NCBI GenBank assembly: GCA_964371025.1
Contig: CAYJKH010000001.1
Coordinates: forward strand, 195,939-259,938
From: CAYJDP01 sp964371025
Lineage (GTDB): Bacteria > Bacillota_I > Bacilli_A > RF39 > UBA660
DNA: 64,000 nucleotides
Direction of reading: 5' to 3'
This document shows positions 35,610 to 42,820 of the stretch, piece after piece. The first letter of the stretch is position 1, and each line of letters starts with the position of its first letter. The notes beneath the pieces are model-generated. The model was not told the origin of the DNA, did not search any database, and saw nothing but the letters and a program-made list of their open reading frames with translations. Position numbers and translations under genes: made by a program.

Positions 35610-37326
35610 AGACACATTTTGTGGTTTAGTAGATGAAAATTTTATAGATAAAGCAATAACTTTATCTGGATGGGTAGAAAATATTAGGGATCATGGAGGA
35701 GTATTATTCTTAGATTTAAGAGATAGTGAAGGGTCACTTCAATTAGTAACTAATGATAATAGTATTTTTGATAATATTACAAGAGAAAGTGTAATTAAAG
35801 TAGTGGGAACAGTAAGACTTAGAGATGAGGACACTGTCAATGAAAAATTAAAATCAGGAAAAGTAGAAGTATTAGTTTCATCTTTAGAGGTTTTAAGTAA
35901 AGCTAAAAGTGAATTACCATTTGAGGTTATAACTTCTAGAAATAGTAATGAGGAAGTTAGATTTAAACATAGATATTTAGATTTAAGAAATAAAGAATCA
36001 AGAGATAATATTGTTTTAAGAGCTAATGTAATTAATCATTTAAGAGAAAAAATGCAATCATTAAACTTTATGGAATTTCAAACACCAATCTTAACGGCAT
36101 CTTCACCAGAAGGGGCAAGAGATTTTGTAATTCCCTCTAGAAAACATAAAGGTAAATTTTATGCATTACCACAAGCACCTCAAATTTTCAAACAATTAAT
36201 AATGGTTTCTGGATTTGATAGATATTTTCAAATAGCACCATGTTTTAGAGATGAAGATGGTAGAAGTGATAGAACTCCAGGTGAATTTTATCAATTAGAT
36301 TTTGAAATGAGTTTTGCAACTGAAGAAGATGTTTTAAAAGTTGGAGAAGAAATATTTCATGATGTATTTACTAAATTCGGAAATAAAAAAGTAAGTGATA
36401 AACCATTTAGAAGATTATCTTTTAAAGAAAGTATGAGTAAATATGGTACTGATAAACCTGATTTAAGAAACCCTTTAGAAATAGTTGATTTAACTTCTAT
36501 TTTTGAAGAAACAACTTTTAAACCATTTGTAGGATCTTCTATTAAAGGGATAGTAGTTGATGAGATTGGAAGTAATTCAAACTCTTGGTTTAATGAAATA
36601 GTAGATTTTGCAAACTCACTTGGAATGCCAGGGATTGGGTATGTAACTTTACTTGAAGATAATACTTTAAAAGGGCCAATTGATAAATTTTTATCAGAAG
36701 AAGAAAGAACAAACTTAATATCTAAGTGTAATTTAAAAACTAATTCAGTAGTATTTTTTATAGCAGATAGAAAAGAGTCTAAAGCATTATCGTATGCATC
36801 TAAAATTCGTGTTGAATTAGGATTAAAATCAGAAATAACAGATTTAGATAGTTTTGAATTTTGTATAGTTAATGATTTTCCAATGTTTGAATATGATGAA
36901 GAAAGTGAAAAATATATCTTTACTCATAATCCGTTTTCGATGCCTAAAAATAAAGATGCTAAGATAGAAGATATTTTAGCATATCAATATGATTTTGTTT
37001 GTAATGGTTATGAAATGGCATCAGGAGCTGTAAGAAATCATGATGTTGATTTATTAGAGAAAATGTTTAAAATAGTAGGATATGATAAAGAAGTATTAGA
37101 AACTAAATTTACATCACTTTATACTGCCTTTAAATATGGAGCACCACCTCATGCTGGAATGGCTCCTGGGATAGATAGAATCCTAATGTTATTAACAGAA
37201 GAAGAAAATATTAGAGAAGTTATATTATTCCCAATGAATAATAATGCTCAAGATTTAATGATGGGATGTCCATCTAATATATCAGAACAACAACTTAGAG
37301 AAGCGCACATTAAAGTAAGAGATTAA
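35602..37326 (+). CDS. aspS: Aspartate-tRNA ligase, probably non-discriminating
   Basis: This bacterial-type class II AspRS (574 residues) has an N-terminal anticodon-binding OB fold, class II motifs FQTPILTASSPEGARDF and FRDEDGRSDRTPGEFYQLD, the bacterial GAD insertion domain (about 285-405) and motif 3 GMAPGIDRILMLL. Residue 31 is His (NIRDHGGV), the residue found in non-discriminating AspRS, whereas discriminating enzymes such as E. coli AspRS have Leu. Together with gatCAB in the same operon and the Asn T-box, this suggests it charges both tRNA(Asp) and tRNA(Asn). The last codons form the left arm of a terminator. Confidence 0.95.
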   Translation: MYRDTFCGLVDENFIDKAITLSGWVENIRDHGGVLFLDLRDSEGSLQLVTNDNSIFDNITRESVIKVVGTVRLRDEDTVNEKLKSGKVEVLVSSLEVLSKAKSELPFEVITSRNSNEEVRFKHRYLDLRNKESRDNIVLRANVINHLREKMQSLNFMEFQTPILTASSPEGARDFVIPSRKHKGKFYALPQAPQIFKQLIMVSGFDRYFQIAPCFRDEDGRSDRTPGEFYQLDFEMSFATEEDVLKVGEEIFHDVFTKFGNKKVSDKPFRRLSFKESMSKYGTDKPDLRNPLEIVDLTSIFEETTFKPFVGSSIKGIVVDEIGSNSNSWFNEIVDFANSLGMPGIGYVTLLEDNTLKGPIDKFLSEEERTNLISKCNLKTNSVVFFIADRKESKALSYASKIRVELGLKSEITDLDSFEFCIVNDFPMFEYDEESEKYIFTHNPFSMPKNKDAKIEDILAYQYDFVCNGYEMASGAVRNHDVDLLEKMFKIVGYDKEVLETKFTSLYTAFKYGAPPHAGMAPGIDRILMLLTEEENIREVILFPMNNNAQDLMMGCPSNISEQQLREAHIKVRD

Positions 37327-37338
37327 TCTTACTTTTTT
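37312..37338 (+). terminator. Terminator embedded in the end of aspS
   Basis: AAAGTAAGA (37312-37320), inside the coding region, pairs with TCTTACTTT (37327-37335) just past the stop, then Ts. The stop codon is in the loop. Confidence 0.8.
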
Positions 37339-37340
37339 AA

Positions 37341-37368
37341 TTGACACTAAATTAGATAATGTTATACT
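37341..37368 (+). promoter_or_regulatory. Promoter for MazG-like gene
   Basis: TTGACA (37341-37346), 16-bp spacer, TATACT (37363-37368) with an upstream TG. Confidence 0.65.
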
Positions 37369-37386
37369 TTAAATAGGAGATTATAT

Positions 37387-37713
37387 ATGGAAAATTATAA
37401 TAAATTAGTGAGAGATAAAATACCAGAAATTATTGAAAGTAATGGAGCAAAACCAATTACTAGAATTTTAGATGATAGCGAATATAAAATATACTTAGAA
37501 AAAAAACTAGTAGAGGAAACTAACGAAGTTTTAGAATCAAAAAATGAAGATAGATTAGAAGAATTAGCAGATTTACTAGAAGTAATTAAAGCTTTAGTTG
37601 TTATAGAAGGCAGTAATATAGAAGAAGTTAATAATATAGCAATTGCAAAAAGTATAAAAAAAGGGGCTTTTAATAAGAAAATTTTACTTGAAAAAGTTGA
37701 AAAGCTAAAATAA
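37387..37713 (+). CDS. MazG-like/phosphoribosyl-ATP pyrophosphohydrolase-family protein
   Basis: The 108-residue all-alpha NTP pyrophosphatase-like protein begins with the characteristic YNKLVRDKIPEIIESNG. It has the acidic metal-binding pattern KLVEETNEVLES then EELADLLEVIKALV, in which EExxE and ExxD would bind magnesium. Such proteins act as house-cleaning nucleotide pyrophosphatases; the substrate cannot be read here, and no histidine biosynthesis genes are nearby, so it is unlikely to be HisE. Its own promoter precedes it, and the next gene starts 16 bp downstream. Confidence 0.85.
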   Translation: MENYNKLVRDKIPEIIESNGAKPITRILDDSEYKIYLEKKLVEETNEVLESKNEDRLEELADLLEVIKALVVIEGSNIEEVNNIAIAKSIKKGAFNKKILLEKVEKLK

Positions 37714-37729
37714 AGAAGTGAGGGTTAAA

Positions 37730-39433
37730 ATGATGAGTATTAAAATAAAAGAATTAAAAAGTAAAAGTAGAAAAGTCCTTAAGTCTAATTATTTATTATT
37801 AATTAGCGTTTGCTTATTTGCAGCTTTTTTAGGAAGTGAATTTACAGATTCATTAATATTTACGGAATTGGATACAGCTTTTTTTAAAGAATTTATTACA
37901 ATTCCTAATTCAGTAATAGAGGCGAAGGATGATATTTTAGGGAGTGGCAAAGGAATTTTATCTGATATAGTTAGTAGTGTAGGATCTGGTTCGATATTAG
38001 ATGCATTATTAATTGCACTAACTTCAATTATTGGGTCACAAGGAATAGCAAGCGTTATTGTTATACTTTTAGGGTTATCAGTAATATTTTTATTTTGGTT
38101 TTTTACAGCGAATGTATTCCCTGTTGCCTCAAGAAGAATATTTTTAGAAAGTAGAATATATATAAAAACTAATGTCCAAAGAATTCTATTTTTACATCAT
38201 ACTAAAAAGTGGAAAAATGCAGCATGGAGTATGTTTGTTAAATTCTTTTATAATACTTGTTGGTATTTATTATTTATAATAGGAGGGCTTATAAAAAGAT
38301 ATTCATATTTTTTAGTACCATATATTTTAGCAGAAAATCCTTCGATTAAAGCAACTGATGCTATTAATTTATCAAGAAAAATGATGGATGGGTATAAATG
38401 GTATGTTTTTAAATTAGAATTATCTTTTATAGGATGGTTCTTCCTTAAGATTATTACATTAGGATTATCAGGGTTATTTTACTCGAATGCTTACAAAACA
38501 GGGACTATTACAGAGTTTTATGTTGAGTTAAGAAACTTATCTATCAAAAATAAAATACATGGAATAGAAGTATTAGATGATAAATATTTATATGAATTAC
38601 CTTCTAATGAAGTAATAGATAAAGAATATAAAGATATAAAAAAAGATTTAGAAAAAGATATTAAAATTAAAAACTTAAAACCTATTGAAAAAATATTAGG
38701 ATATATTGGAATTACTCTTCGTAATAAAAAAATGGATAATAAAATCGAAAAAGATAGTATAAAAAAAGAAGTAGCACGAGGGTATATAGATACTTTAGAA
38801 AAAGAAAAATATCCAATGAGATTATCTAAGTTTAAAGTGGTAAAAAATAATGAAAATTTAGATGCTTTAGTTAAATATACTATTCCAACACTTATATTAT
38901 TTTTCTTTATATTTTCATTTGTAGGATGGTTTTATGAAGTGATGTTACACGTAATAAGAGATAATGAATTTGTAAATAGAGGTGCTTTATTTGGACCTTG
39001 GTTACCGATATATGGTAGTGGTGGAGTATTAATACTATTAGTGCTTTATAAACTTCGTAAAAATCCATTAATCCAATTTATATCTGCAGTAGTACTTTGT
39101 GGGGTTTTAGAGTATTTAACATCATATATACTAGAAATGACTCATAATGGTATGAAATGGTGGGATTACAGTGGGTATTTATTAAATATAAATGGTAGAG
39201 TATGTGCCGAGGGATTACTTGTATTTGGACTAGGAGGAATGGCAGTTGTATATATAATTGCACCACTTATTAATAAACAAATTAAAAAAATTAATCCTCA
39301 AATTTTAATTATTATTATAACAGTTTTAATTACTTTATTTGTAACAGATTTAATTTATTCATCAATTAATCCTAATACAGGAGATGGAATTACAACGGGT
39401 TATAATTATATTATAAATCCTCAAAATATCTAA
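37730..39433 (+). CDS. DUF975/CmpB-type multi-pass membrane protein
   Basis: The 567-residue product combines an N-terminal DUF975 domain (IKELKSKSRKVLKSNY, then several hydrophobic segments and LAENPSIKATDAINLSRKMM near residue 205) with a C-terminal putative ABC-transporter permease CmpB domain (FSFVGWFYEVMLHVI near 400, GALFGPWLPIYGSGGV, LEYLTSYILEM). A charged cytoplasmic linker of about 120 residues joins them. ATG 37730 is preferred because AGTGAGGG lies upstream; the GTG at 37718 falls in that site. I see no ATPase partner next to it. Substrate unknown. Confidence 0.78.
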   Translation: MMSIKIKELKSKSRKVLKSNYLLLISVCLFAAFLGSEFTDSLIFTELDTAFFKEFITIPNSVIEAKDDILGSGKGILSDIVSSVGSGSILDALLIALTSIIGSQGIASVIVILLGLSVIFLFWFFTANVFPVASRRIFLESRIYIKTNVQRILFLHHTKKWKNAAWSMFVKFFYNTCWYLLFIIGGLIKRYSYFLVPYILAENPSIKATDAINLSRKMMDGYKWYVFKLELSFIGWFFLKIITLGLSGLFYSNAYKTGTITEFYVELRNLSIKNKIHGIEVLDDKYLYELPSNEVIDKEYKDIKKDLEKDIKIKNLKPIEKILGYIGITLRNKKMDNKIEKDSIKKEVARGYIDTLEKEKYPMRLSKFKVVKNNENLDALVKYTIPTLILFFFIFSFVGWFYEVMLHVIRDNEFVNRGALFGPWLPIYGSGGVLILLVLYKLRKNPLIQFISAVVLCGVLEYLTSYILEMTHNGMKWWDYSGYLLNINGRVCAEGLLVFGLGGMAVVYIIAPLINKQIKKINPQILIIIITVLITLFVTDLIYSSINPNTGDGITTGYNYIINPQNI

Positions 39434-39439
39434 AAATAA

Positions 39440-39466
39440 AAAAACTAATTTGATTATTAGTTTTTT
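39440..39466. terminator. Bidirectional terminator
   Basis: AAAAACTAAT (39440-39449) pairs with ATTAGTTTTT (39456-39465) between convergent genes; the right arm reaches the stop codon of the minus-strand gene. Confidence 0.8.
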
Positions 39467-40406
39467 ATTTATTATAAAAGAACATGTCGTCTATAAATTT
39501 TGGTTTTTTAGAAATATTAGTTATTTTTCTTCCTATTTTTTCTAAGTCACCCTTTGATAATGTGGGAAGACTTTTTACTAATTTTTTATCCATGATATTA
39601 TAACTGTCTTTATAAACGGATGAAGTAAATTCATTATTATTTAAAGTTCTAGTTAATAAATTTTGATTTTTGTTTTTATTTTTAAAAGAATCAATTAAAA
39701 ATGATGTTGCAAAATTTAAATCTTCATGAGAATCAATATAGTTGATATAATTATTTTTTTTAGAATTTATACGTTTATAGGCATTATCTAAAGAAATAAT
39801 AAATTTTGTAACATCTACATTATCTGCATACTTATTAAGTTCATTAATTAGTCCTACTAAGTCAGCATTAGAGTACATTTTTTCCATCTTATCTTCACCT
39901 ACTAGTAGTGATGTATATTTAGCAATATTTTCTAAAAAATCATAAGCAGAATTTTTATTAGAACAATTGCAATATTTTTTTGTTAAATAGTCAGTATAGC
40001 CTTCCATAATACCAATACCATATTCGTTGAATAAGTTTTTATAATAAAATCCAGACATTTTAATACTTCTTGAATTTAAAACTGGTGTAGAAGCTACATG
40101 TAAAAATTCATGAAAGTATATTGTTTGATCTGCATTTTCGTGTATCATTACACGGTTATGAAATTGAAAATAACCATTTAATTTTGAACTTAAGAAATAT
40201 TTATCATTAAATGTTCCAGTGATTAAAGTAGGAAGGCGATTTATGAAATTATCTAAATTAAAATTCTTATTATCTTTCATAATTTTTAAAAAGTTATTAA
40301 TTTCAGTCATTAATATTTTATTGTTAAAATTTTTTCTACCAAAATATTCTTCATAATTATCTTTTGATATTTTATCTGGAATAATTATTTGATCAATAAT
40401 ATTCAT
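39465..40406 (-). CDS. Predicted zinc metallopeptidase (HEXXH), 313 aa
   Basis: The protein has HEFLH at residues 99-103 (YFHEFLHVAS) followed about 32 residues later by an acidic residue in a helix (MEGYTDYLTKKY, Glu135), the arrangement of a gluzincin-type zinc site. There is no signal peptide or membrane helix, so it appears cytoplasmic or released by another route. The remainder is helical and Asn/Lys rich. It is transcribed alone from an extended -10 promoter (TGC-TATAAT on the minus strand, near 40431-40439) with AGGAGG before the ATG. The family is not one I can name. Confidence 0.7.
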   Translation of the reverse strand: MNIIDQIIIPDKISKDNYEEYFGRKNFNNKILMTEINNFLKIMKDNKNFNLDNFINRLPTLITGTFNDKYFLSSKLNGYFQFHNRVMIHENADQTIYFHEFLHVASTPVLNSRSIKMSGFYYKNLFNEYGIGIMEGYTDYLTKKYCNCSNKNSAYDFLENIAKYTSLLVGEDKMEKMYSNADLVGLINELNKYADNVDVTKFIISLDNAYKRINSKKNNYINYIDSHEDLNFATSFLIDSFKNKNKNQNLLTRTLNNNEFTSSVYKDSYNIMDKKLVKSLPTLSKGDLEKIGRKITNISKKPKFIDDMFFYNK

Positions 40407-40453
40407 ATTATCCCTCCTTTTATAAGTGGTTATTATAGCATATTTTTATATTC

Positions 40454-40482
40454 TTGACAATGATGATTCGTTAAGATAATAT
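40454..40482 (+). promoter_or_regulatory. Promoter for 173-aa gene
   Basis: TTGACA (40454-40459), 17-bp spacer, TAATAT (40477-40482). It is divergent to the metallopeptidase promoter. Confidence 0.5.
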
Positions 40483-40513
40483 ATAATTTATTAATTAGAA
40501 AGAGATATTTAAT

Positions 40514-41035
40514 ATGAGTAGTAATCAACTTAATCCAAAACAAATTTTTAACTTTTCAGAAGTTCGAGATAATTTTCATAAATATGCAGTATTTTATAAA
40601 AAGAATAATGAACCAATAGTAGTAAATAGAGAAACCTTAGATATATTAAAAAATGAAGAAGAAATCATTAAAGGGTTATTTTCTCATCTTTGGTATAATT
40701 CAGTTTTATATAGTCAAATTAGAAATATTCAAGGAGAAGTAACTGAGCACGACTATAATTTAGTATTTAGTAAAAATAGTGAAGTGGTTTATAAATTGAT
40801 TATGAAATTAGCATATAAACAAAAGAGACTAAATTTCCCAGTTAATCCAAGTATTGTTATGGAAGATATTGATGATAGTCCTTTATTATATAAATATAAA
40901 CGAGATATTGTAAAAGGTTTATTTTGTAAAAGAGAAAATAAGGATATTTTAGAAAGATGGGTAGAATATAAAATAGCTTTAAAAAAGAAAAATTTACAAG
41001 ATAATAAGAAAAAATTATTACGAAAAATAGACTAA
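40514..41035 (+). CDS. Hypothetical protein, 173 aa
   Basis: I do not recognise this basic, helical, soluble protein. Its ends are strongly charged (residues 145-173 are mostly Lys, Asn and Arg). It contains no obvious catalytic or nucleic-acid-binding motif, although the basic tail could contact nucleic acid. It has its own promoter and a terminator beginning just before its stop codon, and is divergently transcribed from the metallopeptidase gene. No clear Shine-Dalgarno beyond an AGAAAGAGA purine stretch. Confidence 0.65.
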   Translation: MSSNQLNPKQIFNFSEVRDNFHKYAVFYKKNNEPIVVNRETLDILKNEEEIIKGLFSHLWYNSVLYSQIRNIQGEVTEHDYNLVFSKNSEVVYKLIMKLAYKQKRLNFPVNPSIVMEDIDDSPLLYKYKRDIVKGLFCKRENKDILERWVEYKIALKKKNLQDNKKKLLRKID

Positions 41036-41054
41036 TTTAATTATTAGTTTTTTT
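41031..41054 (+). terminator. Intrinsic terminator
   Basis: ACTAAT (41031-41036) pairs with ATTAGT (41043-41048), then Ts; the stop codon is inside the left arm. Confidence 0.7.
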
Positions 41055-41059
41055 ATTTA

Positions 41060-41068
41060 TGATATAAT
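41060..41068 (+). promoter_or_regulatory. Extended -10 promoter for ABC exporter
   Basis: TGA-TATAAT at 41060-41068, 28 bp before the ATPase start. Confidence 0.55.
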
Positions 41069-41096
41069 TATTTTAATAAAGTAAAGGAATGATTAT

Positions 41097-41930
41097 ATGG
41101 AAGAAATCAAAATATCAAATTTAACAAAAAAATATAAAGATCTAGTTGCGGTTAATAACTTATGTTTAGAAATTAAAAAAGGTGAAATAGTAGGATTTGT
41201 TGGTAAAAATGGAGCAGGTAAAAGTACTACTTTAAGAGTGATGCTAGATATAATAAAACCAACAACTGGTAAAATTTCTATATTAGGACTTGATAGTATA
41301 AAAGATTCTAAAAAGATAAAAGAGAAGGTTAGCTATATTCCAAGTGAAGCTGTATTTTATGATAATTTAAAAGTGGTTGATCTACTTAATTTTTCAAAAA
41401 GTATATCGAAAAGTAATAAAGATATAAATGAATTAGTAAAGTATTTTGAACTAGATTTAACTAAAAAAATAGAGGAGTTAAGTCTTGGTAATAAAAAGAA
41501 AGTTTCGCTAGTTCAAGGATTATTAAAAGATTCTGATATTATTATATTAGATGAACCTACTAATGGACTTGATCCTTTGATGCAAAAGAAATTTTTTGAA
41601 TATATTATAAAAGAAAAAAATAAAGGGAAAACTATCTTCTTATCTAGTCATAATTTAAATGAAGTAGAAGAGTATTGTGATAAAGTTGCTATTATAAAAA
41701 ATGGTTTACTAATAGATTATATAAATATGAAGGATATGAAAGATAATTATAAATTACAAATATCTTATAATACAAAAGATGGTAAAAATAATGATTATAT
41801 AATTAATAATACTAGTATAAATAATGAAATAAAAAAATTAAGTAAATTAGAAGTAATTAATTTAGAAATAAAGAAAAGAACTATCTCTGATGAATTTATA
41901 AGTTACTATGAGGAGGGGGAAGATGAGTAA
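41097..41930 (+). CDS. ABC transporter ATP-binding protein
   Basis: The 277-residue ATPase has Walker A GKNGAGKST (residues 37-45), the signature-like LSLGNKKKVSLVQGLL near 128 (canonical LSGGQ is changed to LSLGN), Walker B IIILDEPTNGLD near 150 and the switch His in LSSHNLNEVEEYC. It belongs to the ABC-2 exporter type (drug, lantibiotic or polymer export). It overlaps the permease gene by 8 bp, forming a typical two-gene exporter. Substrate unknown. Confidence 0.92.
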   Translation: MEEIKISNLTKKYKDLVAVNNLCLEIKKGEIVGFVGKNGAGKSTTLRVMLDIIKPTTGKISILGLDSIKDSKKIKEKVSYIPSEAVFYDNLKVVDLLNFSKSISKSNKDINELVKYFELDLTKKIEELSLGNKKKVSLVQGLLKDSDIIILDEPTNGLDPLMQKKFFEYIIKEKNKGKTIFLSSHNLNEVEEYCDKVAIIKNGLLIDYINMKDMKDNYKLQISYNTKDGKNNDYIINNTSINNEIKKLSKLEVINLEIKKRTISDEFISYYEEGEDE

Positions 41931-42726
41931 TATATTAAAATTAATTAAGTTTAACCTTTTTGTTACAAAAAAGACTATTATAGGATGGAGTATAGCAATA
42001 TTTTTAATAATGGGTATGTATATGATTCTTTTTGACTCTATCCAAGATATTGTAAAAGCGGAAATGGAGGCTATGCCAGAGGAATTATTACAGTTTTTTG
42101 GAGTTAATAATTTAACAGATATGTCAAATTATATTACATATTTTGGAACTATCCTTGGAATATTAATAATTGCTATATCAATATTTGCAGTTACTTATTC
42201 AGCATCTTTAATTACGAAAGAAGAAAAAACTAAATCTATTGAATTTTTAAGTGGACTTCCAATAAGTAGAAAAGAGATATTTATATCTAAATATTTAACA
42301 TCTTTAATTGCCATTATTTTTATAGTGTTATTAGCAGGATTATCTGCAACTATTTCAGGATATATTAAAGGGGGAGATACCTTTAATATTGGTGATTTAT
42401 TAAATATAATATTAATAACTGGTTTTATTCCAATTTTCTTTGGAGGAGTTGGAATTATGATAGCGGGAATTAATTCAAAAATTGCAACGGGTTCTATGGT
42501 AAGTATAATAACACTTATTAGTTATATGTTAGGGTATTTAACAGAGTTATTAAAGGATAAAGCAGAGTGGTTGAAATATTTATCTCCATTTATCTTATTT
42601 AGTCCTTCTAATGCTTTAGAATTATCTAATTCTACTGTAATAACTTTTATAATATACATTATTTTATATATAGTATTAATTATAGTAGGATTAAAAATCT
42701 ATAAGAAAAGAGATATGAAAGTATAA
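41923..42726 (+). CDS. ABC-2 type transporter permease
   Basis: The start is ATG 41923, preceded by AGGAGGGGG; an earlier in-frame ATG at 41908 is upstream of that site. The 267-residue protein has six hydrophobic segments and, between the second and third, the motif TKEEKTKSIEFLSGLPISRKEI, typical of ABC-2 permeases coupling to the ATPase. It pairs with the ATPase encoded just upstream. No peptide substrate or immunity gene is adjacent; the next genes code for Ig-repeat surface proteins, so a surface or envelope role is possible. Confidence 0.88.
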   Translation: MSNILKLIKFNLFVTKKTIIGWSIAIFLIMGMYMILFDSIQDIVKAEMEAMPEELLQFFGVNNLTDMSNYITYFGTILGILIIAISIFAVTYSASLITKEEKTKSIEFLSGLPISRKEIFISKYLTSLIAIIFIVLLAGLSATISGYIKGGDTFNIGDLLNIILITGFIPIFFGGVGIMIAGINSKIATGSMVSIITLISYMLGYLTELLKDKAEWLKYLSPFILFSPSNALELSNSTVITFIIYIILYIVLIIVGLKIYKKRDMKV

Positions 42727-42763
42727 TGAAGTGTATACTAATATAAACTATATATGTAATATA

Positions 42764-42792
42764 TTGAAAAAAGGGTAATATTATGATAAAAT
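42764..42792 (+). promoter_or_regulatory. Promoter for first Ig-repeat protein
   Basis: TTGAAA (42764-42769), 17-bp spacer, TGA-TAAAAT (42784-42792), 28 bp before ATG 42821. Confidence 0.5.
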
Positions 42793-42820
42793 TACTATAT
42801 ATAATACATGGAGAATAGTA

